A stretch of 64,000 bases of DNA from assembly GCA_021613335.1 (NCBI GenBank), contig JAJTWR010000263.1, positions 3,807,268-3,871,267 on the forward strand. The letters run 5' to 3'. The notes beneath the pieces were generated by a model. That model saw nothing but the letters and a program-made list of their open reading frames with translations. It was not told the origin of the DNA and ran no database searches. This DNA is from Whitmania pigra. Taxonomy: Eukaryota > Annelida > Clitellata > Hirudinida > Haemopidae. Shown piece by piece: positions 41,971 through 51,893 of the stretch (positions are counted from its first letter, which is position 1; each line of letters starts with the position of its first letter). Both the position numbers and the translations under genes were made by a program.

Positions 41971-42296
41971 TACCATCCACCGCTGAATTTTAAATTCTAA
42001 GCCGCCGCCGAATTTTAAATCCTAAGCCGCCCCTGATTTTACAGCAAAGTTAAATTCGATTCTATTAATAATTTCTTTATAATTGATTTTATTCGGCGGT
42101 GTGTATATATATTTTATTAACATCCACTTCACACATGGTTGGTTGTTTGGTTCTTTATTAACATTCACTTCATAACTAGATTAGGCCGAGGACAACAACA
42201 GAAACACAAGAACATCGATGACAAAAAAAAGAAGAAATGTTCTTAATTAAATTATATGTACATAGTTTAAGTACACTCAGATCAATTAGTCTACAT

Positions 42297-42846
42297 CAGG
42301 TTTCTTCCCTTTTCTTGAACACACCGGTCGATGGGATCTATGCTAGCTTAATTGCTAAGAGTAGTTCTCAAGTCCAGTGTCTGTATCTTGAGCTTTGACC
42401 TAATATTCCATCTGAGGATTTCTTGACTAGGACATTCCAGAAGGAAATGCTCAGTGGACTCCTCCATCCTTGGACAAGTTTGGCATTTGTTGTGCCTTTT
42501 CATTTGGAACAGGTAACGATTAAGATGACATCTTTCAAGTCGGAGTCTGGAGATGAGTACCTCATTCCTTCTAGAGGCGCATTTGAAAAAGCTCCTCGTC
42601 GTCACCCGTTTCTGAACATCATAGTGGTGACAGCCAGAAAAGCAATCCCTTCTTCTCTGGCAGTTCTTTTCGATCTTCTGGGCGACGATCCTTTTGGCGT
42701 TCTTGATAGATGCTGGAATTTGGCGATCTATCTGGCCTCGAGTTGTCGCTAGCGTCGCCAGGATGTCGGCCTTCTCGTCACCTGGAATGCCCACGTGGGC
42801 AGGTACCCAGACGAGAGTGACTTGCTGTTCTTGGTCCTTGAAATCT
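42297..42846 (-). pseudogene. RNase H LINE copy 2, 3' segment
   Basis: Codes the end of RNase H (LVWVPAHVGIPGDEKADIL) and the tail with CQTCPRMEESTEHFLLEC, as in LINE copy 1 at 47660-48200. Continuation of the pieces at 54287-54814 and 59099-59700; the hAT at 42855 splits it. A few in-frame lesions. Confidence 0.85.
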
Positions 42847-43199
42847 GAAATGAACAGTGATGGGCTTTAACTACCGTATTTTTACGAAATAAACACGCAG
42901 ACGAATATAACACGCAATTTTTCCAATTTATGTAAAAAATCACTTATAAAACACGCAAACGAATGTAACACGCATTATTTTGGCTAAAGAAATTTAACAT
43001 TTAAATTAAAATTATATATATTAAAATATTAAATTGAAGCAGTTTCTAATATATAAAACAATCAATTTTAAAAGTTGTCAAAAATCCTTAGTTGGCTGAG
43101 CGGCCGGTGCTTGATAGATACAGTGATATATAGATAGAAGTGCTCTTGATTGAAATATCGTCATCTTTAAGAAAGTGGGTGATAAACGTAACTCGTTGC

Positions 43200-43467
43200 C
43201 AATAAGCTTCAAGTCGTTTCTAGGGCAAAAGACAACAGAGCAGCTGCTCGATAGTTCAATGTTAATGAGGTGTTAGTTTGCGAATGGAGAAAGAAGGAAT
43301 GCTTGCTTGAGAAACTGAACCTGAGAAAGCGTGCATGCCTTGTCCAAAATGCTAAATGGCTAAAGTTAGAGTCTTATCTAAAGCTATGGGTCTTGGAACA
43401 AAGGAAGAGAGCTTTCGACATTCCCGCTGAGAGAACAGTGGAAGCATCTGGCGCCAGAACTGTGGCA
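43200..43467 (+). pseudogene. pogo/Tigger transposase, CENP-B-type DNA-binding part
   Basis: Codes VCEWRKKECLLEKLNLRKRA and AKWLKLESYLKLWVLEQRKR, the helix-turn-helix region shared with CENP-B and jerky proteins. The frame is cut at 43467 by the gypsy LTR and resumes at 51195. Confidence 0.78.
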
Positions 43468-43925
43468 TGTTGCGTACGTAACTGCAAACTACAACTAACA
43501 TAGATTTATGATACAAAGTTTATTTAATAAACAAGAAGTCAAATCAAATGAGAAAACAACGATATCAAGTCAAATGAGAAAACAAAGATATCAAGTCGAA
43601 AACGAAGAAGATAAAGGATCAAGTCAACAAAGGCCAAAGCACAAGGCCTGAGAAGAGATCACGGAAATCAAGCGAAGAGGAAGACCACTGAGGGCGAACG
43701 GATGAGTGTCTTCTCCTGGCTCCTTAAATAGACTTTCGACAGGCTTTGAAACAAAGGAGTCCACTGCTACTCGCTGAGTCACTGTTGCTGTCCTGCACGT
43801 TTGTGGCCTGGCGGAGTTGTGGGCCGAGGTTCTGTGTCGGACGTTCCTAGTGCTGTACGTTCCTAGTGTTGTACGCTTGGAGCTTGTGTGATGATGCAAG
43901 TAGGACGAAGTTCAGTGTCCAACAA
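43468..43925 (-). repeat. 3' LTR of gypsy element 2
   Basis: 458 bp, near-identical to the reassembled coordinates of the 5' LTR. It contains a twice-occurring GTACGTTCCTAGTG phrase. A related solo LTR is at 60934-61089. Confidence 0.92.
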
Positions 43926-43962
43926 TACTCCCCCACCAGAGAGCAATCTGGCGAACGAAAAG

Positions 43963-46881
43963 TCAGGGCTCGTAGTCCTCGAGTTTCTTGGGCCAGTGAA
44001 CTCTTCGTCCGGAGCGTGTTTGAGGTTGAGCCAGTGGTGTTGCTGGGTTGATAGCTTGGGATGGGTTGGTTGTGGGCGGAACTGAAGTCTGGGGCCGAAT
44101 TGCTGGTTTTAGCCTGTCGATGGACACTGTGTTATTCCGGCCATTCTTCTTGACGACGAAGTATTTCCGATGGCGTTCTTGGACGTCAAAGGGACCGTCG
44201 TATGGTGGGCTCAGCGGCGGTTTGTAAGAATCGACCCGGATGAATACTTGTGGTGTCGTGGCCAGGTCCTTCGGGATGTACGCGGGTTGTTGCCGTTGTT
44301 TTGGTTGTTGCGGCCTGAGACCCTGCATTTGCTCCCTCAGACGATCCACGAAGCCTGACTGTCCCATCGGCGGGTTGGAGTCGCTTGCTGGTGAAAACTC
44401 TCCTGGTAATCTCAACGCCGTCCCGTAGACCAGCTCGGCTGGAGAGCATTGAAGGTCTTCTTTGACGGTTGCCCGGATCCCCAGAAGAGCCATGGGTAGG
44501 AGATCTGTCCAGGTGTTGGTGGCGTTCTGTGCGATGAGTGCTGCCTTGAGTTGACGGTGGAAACGTTCCACCATTCCGTTAGCAGCAGGATGGTAGGCCG
44601 TTGTTTTTACGTGGCGGATGCCTAACAACTTGCACCACTGATGAAACATGTGTGAGGAAAATTGGCTACCCCGGTCCGTGGTGATGGTTTCCGGCACTCC
44701 AAAGTTGGAAATCCATGAGAGCATGAAATTCTTGACGATGGCTTCCGTTGAGGTGTCGGAAAGGGGTATAGCCATGGGCCATCTTGTGAATCGATCCACG
44801 CATGTGAGGATGTGTGTGTGTCCCTCCGACGACGGAAGTGGTCCCACCAGGTCCACATGGATGTGTTGGAAACGGCAGCTTGGCAGAGGGAATGTTGCTG
44901 GTGGCGTCGTAGTGTGTCGGTGGATCTTGCTCTTCTGGCACGCCAGACACTCTCGGCACCATGCTCTGATGTCCTTGTCCATGCTCGGCCAGACGAAACG
45001 TTGCCTCACCAGTTTAGACGTTGCACGGGCACCTGGGTGTGATAAAGAGTGTAGGCTCAGAAATACTTTGTGACGCAGCTTCTCTGGTACGAGCGGTCTT
45101 TGCACTCCTGTTGTCTCTGCAGCTTGGTGTGCGGCTATCTCTTGTAGATCGATGGTTGTGACGGCGTTGACGTCGGTGCGCGACAAGGCATCTGCCACGA
45201 CATTCTGGTCTCTTTTGATGTGCCTGATGTCAGCTGCAAACTGACTGAGGAAATCCAGATGCCGCATTTCCCTGGGCGAGTACCGGCTGGATCCGCTCTT
45301 GTAAGCAAATGTGAGTGGCTTGTGGTCCGTGTAGATTGTAAATTGACGACCTTCCAAAAGGTGTTGGAAGTGCTTCACGGCCAGGTACATCGCCAACAGC
45401 TCCCTGCCGAACGTGCTGTACCGCGTCTCCGTCGGGCTGAACTTCTTGGAGAAAAACGCCACCGGTGTAGTGAGGCCACCTTGCACTTGTTCCAGGACCG
45501 CTCCAGCTGCATCGTCGGAAGCGTCTGTGAGGAGTTGTAGGTGGCTGTCCTTGTCCAAGAATGCGAGATGGGTGGCGGACTGCACAGCATCTTTGATTTT
45601 CTGGAATGCTTGCAACTGGACCGGGTTTAGAGACACTGCTGCCTTGCTCCTCGAGTTCTGCTTCTTGAACATGCTGGTCAAAGGAGCGAGCATGTCGGCG
45701 CAGTGCGGGATGAACCTTCTGTAGAAGTTCACCAAACCCACGAATCGTCGTAGTTGTGTAAGCGTCTCCGGTTGCTTGTACTCTGTGATGGCCTTGACAT
45801 TGTCCGGAAGTGGCTGTATGCCGTCCGAACTTACAGAGTGTCCCAGAAATGTTGTGGATGCGACAGCAAACTCACACTTGTCCATGTTCACCGTGAGGTG
45901 GAAATCAGTGAACCTCTCCAGCACTTGCTCCAGATGTCCGAGATGCTCCTCCATCGACGAACTGGCAATTAGTACGTCGTCGATGTAGACGAATACAAAA
46001 TCTAGCCCTCAGAGTATCTCGTCCATGAAGCGCTGGAAAGACTGGGCTGCATTCCTGAGTCCGAACGGTAGCCGGATGAATTCGTACAGGCCGAACGGTG
46101 TGGTGATGGCGGTCTTGGGTATGTCCTCTTCTGCGATAGGGATGTGGTGGTAGGCCCGGACGAGATCGATTCTGGAAAAGACCTGTGCGTTGGTCAGGCC
46201 GTTTGTGAAATCGTGTAGGTGAGGAATGGGGTATCTGTCCGGAACCGTCTGTGCATTCAGGGCCCTGTAATCCCCGCATGGCCTCCAGTCCCCTGAAGAC
46301 TTGGGAACCATGTGCAGAGGTGATGACCACGGGCTGGAAAAGGGGCGGATGATTCCCAGCTGGAGCATGTGCTCGAACTCCGCCTTGGCCATTTTGAACT
46401 TGTCGGGGTGGAGACGGCGTGGCTTGGAGAACACAGGTGGGCCGTCTGTGACAATGTGATGTTTGACCTGATGCGTGACGCTCTCGTTGAAATTGGAAGG
46501 CCTGCCCAGTGACGGAAACTTCTCCAAAAGCCCGGTGATGAGGTTGGTTGTCGCTCGCGCCAGGTGGACGTGGGTTGGAGGTGCTGCACTGATTGATCCC
46601 ACGACCGATAGAGTTGTCTTGTTGTCTATGAGCCTCTTGTTGAACATGTCGACGTTCAGGTTGAAATGCCCCAGAAAATCTGCCCCAATGATTGGCGACT
46701 GCACATCGGCGACGACGAAGATCCACTGGAACTTACGTCTCAAACCCAAATCTAACGACGGAATTTTGACCGTAAGTCCTAATCGTCGTGCCGTTGGCAG
46801 CCTGCAGCGTGAAGGGTGATGTCTGGAGCGTGTGCTGGGGAGGCGGAGGGATGACGCTGACCTCAGACCCGGTGTCGACAA
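43963..46881 (-). pseudogene. Gypsy element 2 pol (RT, RNase H, integrase), one in-frame stop
   Basis: One frame interrupted only by TGA at 46009-46011, directly before FVFVYIDDVL (the RT catalytic Asp pair). Upstream RT motifs: [35 protein letters not shown]. Downstream: RNase H from LTDASDDAAGAVL, integrase zinc region (HPGAR and CRECLACQ), then HIHVDLVGPLP, TTDRGSQF and NGMVERFHR for the Asp-Asp-Glu triad. Long, well-conserved and therefore fairly young. Confidence 0.93.
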
Positions 46882-47050
46882 GAAACTTCAGGCCGTTGGA
46901 AACGTCATCGATGAGGAACAGGCGACTTCCATGATGTTGGCCAGAGGCAGCCGTCGCAGCTACTGCCCGGCCCTGGAGTTTGATGACTGGAAGGAGCAGG
47001 GCTGTTCGCAGCGTTGAGCCTTCTCCCGGTATGTGGCGTGGTACCAGCAC
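46733..47050 (-). pseudogene. Gypsy element 2 protease segment
   Basis: Aspartic protease motif [14 protein letters not shown] lies in a different frame from both flanking coding pieces. Frameshifts are needed near 46965 and 46735, and the protease tail (SPIIGADFL) is in the pol frame. Confidence 0.85.
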
Positions 47051-47248
47051 ATGCCCGGTGTGTTGCTGCGTCTTGCTTTGGATCTGCTTCTGCTGCGGGG
47101 TCGTGTGTGTCGCCTGGGTTCCCCTCGGGTGGTCTGTGGCCTGCGCTCTCTTCGGATTGTCTCTAGCCTGGTCAGCCGGTCGCTGATGTCCTGAAGCGTG
47201 AGGTTGAGGTATTCCATGCTGATCTCTTCTTTGTCGGGGTCACCAATT
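46960..47248 (-). pseudogene. Gypsy element 2 gag C-terminal remnant
   Basis: Arg/Ser-rich stretch, then CWYHATYREKAQRCEQPCSF, a Cys-His cluster typical of the gag tail in this gypsy group. It begins almost immediately after the PBS-like TTGGTGACCCCGAC (47235-47248), so the capsid-coding part of gag is missing. Confidence 0.82.
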
Positions 47249-47493
47249 TGTTGCGTACGTAACTGCAAACTACAACTAACATAGATTTATGATACAAAGT
47301 TTATTTAATAAACAAGAAGTCAAATCAAATGAGAAAACAACGATATCAAGTCAAATGAGAAAACAAAGATATCAAGTCGAAAACGAAGAAGATAAAGGAT
47401 CAAGTCAACAAAGGACAAAGCACAAGGCCTGAGAAGAGATCACGGAAATCAAGCGAAGAGGAAGACCACTGAGGGCGAACGGATGAGTGTCTT
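47249..47493 (-). repeat. 5' LTR of gypsy element 2, first segment
   Basis: Ends at the LINE insertion point; the remainder is 50983-51194. Together about 457 bp, matching the 3' LTR. Confidence 0.9.
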
Positions 47494-47659
47494 TATTTAT
47501 TTATTTATTTATTTATTATTTATTTATTTATTTATTTGATTATAGTCCGTTGCATAACTGAGATGATTTGGACTTTAGTTAATGTTAGTAAGTTAGTAAA
47601 AATGAAAAGTATTAGAATAATAAACTGCATTAATTAGTTATGGTAAAATTGTAAAAGGC

Positions 47660-49345
47660 TTATAGTAAGCCGCATCTGTTTTTGCAGATCCACCGATAAA
47701 TGATGTCCACACTTGCTGGATTGCTAAGCATGGATTTCATGTCGGATAGACCTGTAAACATCTTGATTTCTCTCCTCAGGGATGACTGGGCTGGGCATTC
47801 CATGAGGAAATGCTGCACACTTTCGTCTTCCTGAGGGCACTTCTCGCACCCCCCGTCTGGGTGCCGTTTCATGAGAAACAAGTGCTGGTTCAGAGCACAC
47901 TTTCCAACTCGGAGTCTGGAGATGAGAACCTCCTTCCTCCTTGAGACACATTGGAACTTGCTCTTCGTCGACACTTGTTTCTCTATGGACTTATAATGGA
48001 GGCTTCGAGGATCTTCATCCCATCTGGTCTGCCACTGTTGGAAGATGTTGCGGGCCACGGACCTTTTGACATCCTTGATAGACGCCGGAATCCAGAGGTC
48101 TATCTGATCCCTTGCAGTGGCTGCCTTTGCCAGGGCATCGGCCTTCTCATTGCCAGGGATTCCAACGTGGGCAGGGACCCAGACGAGAGTGACCTTTCTG
48201 CCGCTCTCTTGAATTTCTGAAATTAAAAACTGTACATTTTTAATATCAGGAGCATAATTGTTGCCATCCTTTAGTGCCTGCAGGGCACTAAGCGAGTCAC
48301 TTAGGACGACAATGTCGAAGGACTCCTCCTGATATGAGTCCTTGACATGTAGTAAACATCGCTCGATGGCTGCCAGTTCGATTGAACTAATGCAGCTGTG
48401 ACTCGACGTCCTGAGACTGATGTTTACTTCCTTCCTTGGGATGTAAATCCCAATTCCGGCATTGTTGTCCTCGGTCTTGGAGGCGTCCGTGTAGCAGAGG
48501 AGGCTGTCCTGGAGATCCTCTATTTTCTCCCTTGCCACCAGCATCCGCAGAGGGTTGTCGGCTTCGAAGGAGAGATTCGAGGAGTCGATTGTCGGCTTTC
48601 TCAGTCTCCAAGGAGGGAATCTGGGAGGTGCCTCCCTGATGTCCTCCAGGAGATCTGCTGGGATCACCGACTCAACTTTCTTGTGCGGAGGCTCCTCGCC
48701 TCTTATCCTCATCCTGCAGTGGAACCTCATTTCGACTTGGGACTTTGGCTCTGAAATGAAATATTTATTTTTAACAGGTACATTATTGGTGGCGAACGAC
48801 CTGAGGGCGTGGTTTGCCATGAGCTTCTTACGACGAAGGTCGAGGGGAAGCTCACCGCACTCCACCCGCAAAGACGAGGCACTTGTGCCCTTCATGGCAC
48901 CGCAGCAGATCTTCAGTGCCTGATACTGAAGACTGTCGTATGTGTCTCGAATCTGCTTGCACCCCAGGTCGATTACCTCGGATCCATAATCGAGAACAGA
49001 GCGGATGGTGGCTCTGTAGACTGTGAGCAGGGTGGATTTGCTCGCCCCCCACGAACTGCCCGAGATGGCTTTCATGGCGTTGAGCCTCTTGTTGCATCTC
49101 GTCTTGACAGACTCTGCGTGGGCCTTCCAATTTAGTCTTGCGTCCAGGACGATTCCTAAAAAGGTGGCTGTATTAGACAGGGGGATCTCCTCCGCTCCGA
49201 CCCTCAGTCTGATGCCCGCATTCCTCGTCCGATTCTGGTATTCTGAAAAAAGGACTGCTTGTGATTTAGATGCGGAGATCTTAAAACCATTAGCAAATAG
49301 AAACTTAGCCATTTTGTCGAGCTGTTTCTGCATTTTCGATGTCAG
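47660..49345 (-). CDS. LINE copy 1 ORF2, RT C-terminal part and RNase H
   Basis: Long open frame (also open upstream to 49498 in a shadow frame). RT thumb-side region: ALTSKMQKQLDKMAKFLF, TATFLGIVLDARLNWKAH. RNase H motifs: LLCYTDASKTEDN (Asp), SSIELAAIERCLL (Glu), IVVLSDSLSALQAL (Asp), VWVPAHVGIPGNEKADALA (His/Asp). Near the end is CEKCPQEDESVQHFLMEC. The RT active-site segment is deleted, so it cannot prime in cis. Confidence 0.9.
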   Translation of the reverse strand: MTSKMQKQLDKMAKFLFANGFKISASKSQAVLFSEYQNRTRNAGIRLRVGAEEIPLSNTATFLGIVLDARLNWKAHAESVKTRCNKRLNAMKAISGSSWGASKSTLLTVYRATIRSVLDYGSEVIDLGCKQIRDTYDSLQYQALKICCGAMKGTSASSLRVECGELPLDLRRKKLMANHALRSFATNNVPVKNKYFISEPKSQVEMRFHCRMRIRGEEPPHKKVESVIPADLLEDIREAPPRFPPWRLRKPTIDSSNLSFEADNPLRMLVAREKIEDLQDSLLCYTDASKTEDNNAGIGIYIPRKEVNISLRTSSHSCISSIELAAIERCLLHVKDSYQEESFDIVVLSDSLSALQALKDGNNYAPDIKNVQFLISEIQESGRKVTLVWVPAHVGIPGNEKADALAKAATARDQIDLWIPASIKDVKRSVARNIFQQWQTRWDEDPRSLHYKSIEKQVSTKSKFQCVSRRKEVLISRLRVGKCALNQHLFLMKRHPDGGCEKCPQEDESVQHFLMECPAQSSLRREIKMFTGLSDMKSMLSNPASVDIIYRWICKNRCGLL

Positions 49346-49703
49346 TGCTTCTATGGACGTAGAAGTTGACAATCTTGAGCCGCCTTGACTTCGTGATGAT
49401 CGTGGTCGACTGGCACTGAGGTTCCTGACAGACCACAGCGGTGCTGTATGACAACCCTTCCCTGACGCACGTGAGGACGCCGCCATGGAAGACATCATCC
49501 GACCGGTCGAGCCGCTCCACTTGATATCCTCTAAGCCTGAAAGAATGCTTGCTTTTTAGAAATGTTTCTTGGAGCAAGATTACATCAGGCAAAGATTTTA
49601 AGGAATTCAAAAAGGAAACGAATTCACCGGTTTTGGGGCTGATGCCCTGGCAGTTCCATTGGATAATGTTTATGGCATTATCCATGTTGAACTGTTTGGG
49701 CAA
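49330..49703 (-). pseudogene. LINE copy 1 ORF2, apurinic endonuclease start
   Basis: Opens with NIIQWNCQGISPKTGEF and DVILLQETFLK, the first motifs of APE-type LINE endonucleases. It stops being homologous near 49340, where an internal deletion joins it, out of frame, to the RT end. Confidence 0.87.
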
Positions 49704-49859
49704 CCAGACATCTCTTTATTGCAGCTACGGCTGCACCTGGAACGGGTTCTTCCTGAATGCTGTCGAGGGCGAGGAGGAGGACGTGGTTCAGCATGTCCAG
49801 CATCTGGTCCTGGTTTCCTCCTTGGAACCTCTTGTTCATTCCTGCTGAAATTTTAAAAA

Positions 49860-50906
49860 TTAACTTGGCGAGTAATGCCGGGACTCCCTGCTGAGAGTCT
49901 GCGGCCCCACCGTTAAAATTATTCGAGGAAGTTGCAGCTGGCTGCGAGGACTGCTGCGTGCTTGCCGCAGCTTTCTTAGCTTTCTTAGCTTTGCGCTTCT
50001 TCGCTTTGCTTTTTGGTTTCCCTGTTTGACTATAGAGTCAGCAGGAGTAACCCCCGAGACCGAAGGAGCCGGTGCTGGCACTGCCTCCCTTCTTGCGACC
50101 TTGCTGGTGGCCGCCTCAACCGCTTTTGCATAACTAATATGCTTATTGGCCCTGATTGTCAAGGCCTCCTTCTCTATCTTGCGCTGCGGACAGACAGCCT
50201 GACCAGTAAAGTGACTGGTACTGTCACACGTCGCGCAGCGCTTCTCCGTCAACTCCTTTTGTTGGCACTCTTTCAGGGAGTGCTCCCCGTGGCATTTTGG
50301 GCACTTTGCCTTGTGCTGGCAGTTTACGGCTATGTGTCCATAACCGTTGCACTTGCAGCAGCGAGTCGGCTCGCGCACAAATGCCTGCACTTTGAAGCTA
50401 AGATAGCCAATCTTAACTTTCGCGGGAGTTGCACCCGCAAAATTCACGATGACCACCGGAGTGGCCACCTTCTTTCCGCCAACGGTCTTGTGGACTCTGG
50501 TTGCGCTAACACAACCAGTACTCTCCACTATCGTCTCATCGTCGACGCTGGCGGGGACGCCGACGATGCACAGTTTCGGCTTGACCGCCACGCGGACATT
50601 GGCCGAGACTCCGTCCAGTTCCTTGATCTGAGATAGCTTGGCTATCTCAGTCTCGTTCTTGGCCAGAACGATGAGCAGATCCTTGCACGCAATGATCTTG
50701 GCATCGCTCCTGCCCAAAACTACGCTCACCTGTTTCTGAACCCGGACTGGGTTCAGATTCTTCGTCTCCATCCTTATGAAGACCTTCGTTTCCTTCGTTT
50801 CCCTCCTCGGCCTCTCGACGGTGGAAGACGCCGAAGATTCCATCCTCCTGCGCTTCCGACTCTCGACGGTTCGGAAGCCGTCGTCCATCAACTCCACGTT
50901 ATCCAT
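49860..50906 (-). CDS. LINE copy 1 ORF1 (gag-like, three zinc knuckles)
   Basis: Intact 348-codon ORF starting about 60 bp from the element's 5' end. N-terminal region is basic (VESRKRRRMESS); an RRM-like middle region is possible. Zinc knuckles are CCKCNGYGHIAVNC, CPKCHGEHSLKEC and CATCDSTSHF with a later Cys. The tail is Lys/Arg-rich. In this LINE group ORF1 binds element RNA. Confidence 0.9.
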   Translation of the reverse strand: MDNVELMDDGFRTVESRKRRRMESSASSTVERPRRETKETKVFIRMETKNLNPVRVQKQVSVVLGRSDAKIIACKDLLIVLAKNETEIAKLSQIKELDGVSANVRVAVKPKLCIVGVPASVDDETIVESTGCVSATRVHKTVGGKKVATPVVIVNFAGATPAKVKIGYLSFKVQAFVREPTRCCKCNGYGHIAVNCQHKAKCPKCHGEHSLKECQQKELTEKRCATCDSTSHFTGQAVCPQRKIEKEALTIRANKHISYAKAVEAATSKVARREAVPAPAPSVSGVTPADSIVKQGNQKAKRRSAKLRKLRKLRQARSSPRSQLQLPRIILTVGPQTLSRESRHYSPS

Positions 50907-50982
50907 AGTTCAACAACAGTTTATCGCACGATGTCAAAAAGTCAACGCAACGCGACCTCCCCAAAAGACGGATGAGTGTCTT

Positions 50983-51194
50983 CTCCTGGCTCCTTAAATA
51001 GACTTTCGACAGGCTTTGAAACAAAGGAGTCCACTGCTACTCGCTGAGTCACTGTTGCTGTCCTGCACGTTTGTGGCCTGGCGGAGTTGTGGGCCGAGGT
51101 TCTGTGTCGGACGTTCCTAGTGCTGTACGTTCCTAGTGTTGTACGCTTGGAGCTTGTGTGATGATGCAAGTAGGACGAAGTTCAGTGTCCAACA
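50983..51194 (-). repeat. 5' LTR of gypsy element 2, second segment
   Basis: Continues the LTR interrupted at 47493; ends TCCAACA before GGCA. Confidence 0.9.
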
Positions 51195-51640
51195 GGCAAT
51201 AACAAATGGTCACGAACGAATATGTTTCGCAGTCATACTTGGATTATCTGCGGCTGGCACTAAGTCAAAACCAATATTGATTTTCAAAAGACAATGCGAA
51301 AAATTTTCAGCATGAAGCTCTGGATTCAAAAATGTTCTCAATGGAGGGGATTCCCTTCAAAGAGCTCGCGGTTGATCATGGATGCAATGACTGCTCATAA
51401 AGAGGAGTCAGTTAAGAAGATGCTCAACTTAAGCGGATGTCACATTGCAATCATCCCGGGTGGTCTACCATCCAAACTGCATCTACAATTCATTGAGAAA
51501 TTGACAGATCTGAGAGGGAGGAATGGATGCAGAATGGCACACACATTCATACACCGTCTGGACGAGACAGGAAGGCCTTGTATTCCGAGGTATGCATGTG
51601 GGTTGCGCGAGTATGGGACAAAGTGTCGCAGGATTTGATT
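51195..51640 (+). pseudogene. pogo/Tigger transposase, DDE region
   Basis: Codes SSRLIMDAMTAHKEESVKKM and CHIAIIPGGLPSKLHLQF, the second catalytic Asp region and the IIPGG motif of pogo transposases; 51294-51638 is open. The first catalytic segment just upstream is degraded. Confidence 0.8.
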
Positions 51641-51774
51641 CTGAGGAGCTTTAGAAAGGCTAGAATTAAGTCTACAGGAAAGGAGTAAAGTGAACTAGCC
51701 TGCGATTGACCAAAATTGGTCACGAGTCGCTTCGGTATTGCGTTCTCTCTTCAATTCTTCTTTTTTTTTCTTTT

Positions 51775-51893
51775 TTTTTTTATTAACGTCCGTTGCATAT
51801 CTAGATGATTAGGACGGTGCACCCGCAGCGGGGTTTGAACCCCGTGCTGCCATAGTGAGGGGAGCAGCCTTAACCGTTAGGTCATGCGGGCGC
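51775..51893 (-). mobile_element. tRNA-derived SINE, family 2, copy b
   Basis: Minus strand: A box TGACCTAACGGTTAAGGCTG, B box GGGTTCAAACCCCG, then a tail with AATCATCTAGATATGCAACG and poly(A). The tail resembles the LINE copy 1 3' end. Inserted in pogo copy 1. Confidence 0.85.

Larger units (their letters stand above)
47494..50967 (-). mobile_element. RNase H LINE copy 1 (I/Jockey superfamily), internally deleted
   Basis: Minus-strand LINE with ORF1, ORF2 endonuclease, RT end, RNase H, and a (TTTA)n-complement tail at 47494-47540. Flanked by ACGGATGAGTGTCTT at 47479-47493 and 50968-50982. Inserted in the 5' LTR of gypsy element 2. Most of the RT is missing. Confidence 0.92.
43468..51194 (-). 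mobile_element. Ty3/gypsy element 2 with LTRs and GGCA TSD
   Basis: 3' LTR 43468-43925, 5' LTR 47249-47493 plus 50983-51194 (split by LINE copy 1). Both LTRs start TGTTG and end CAACA; flanks GGCA at 43464-43467 and 51195-51198. Internal region 43926-47248 runs on the minus strand and is GC-richer than the surroundings. Confidence 0.93.

Noticed and set aside
44170..45972. Several plus-strand ORFs of 60-140 codons
   Set aside because: Shadows of the well-supported minus-strand gypsy pol; no domain features of their own.
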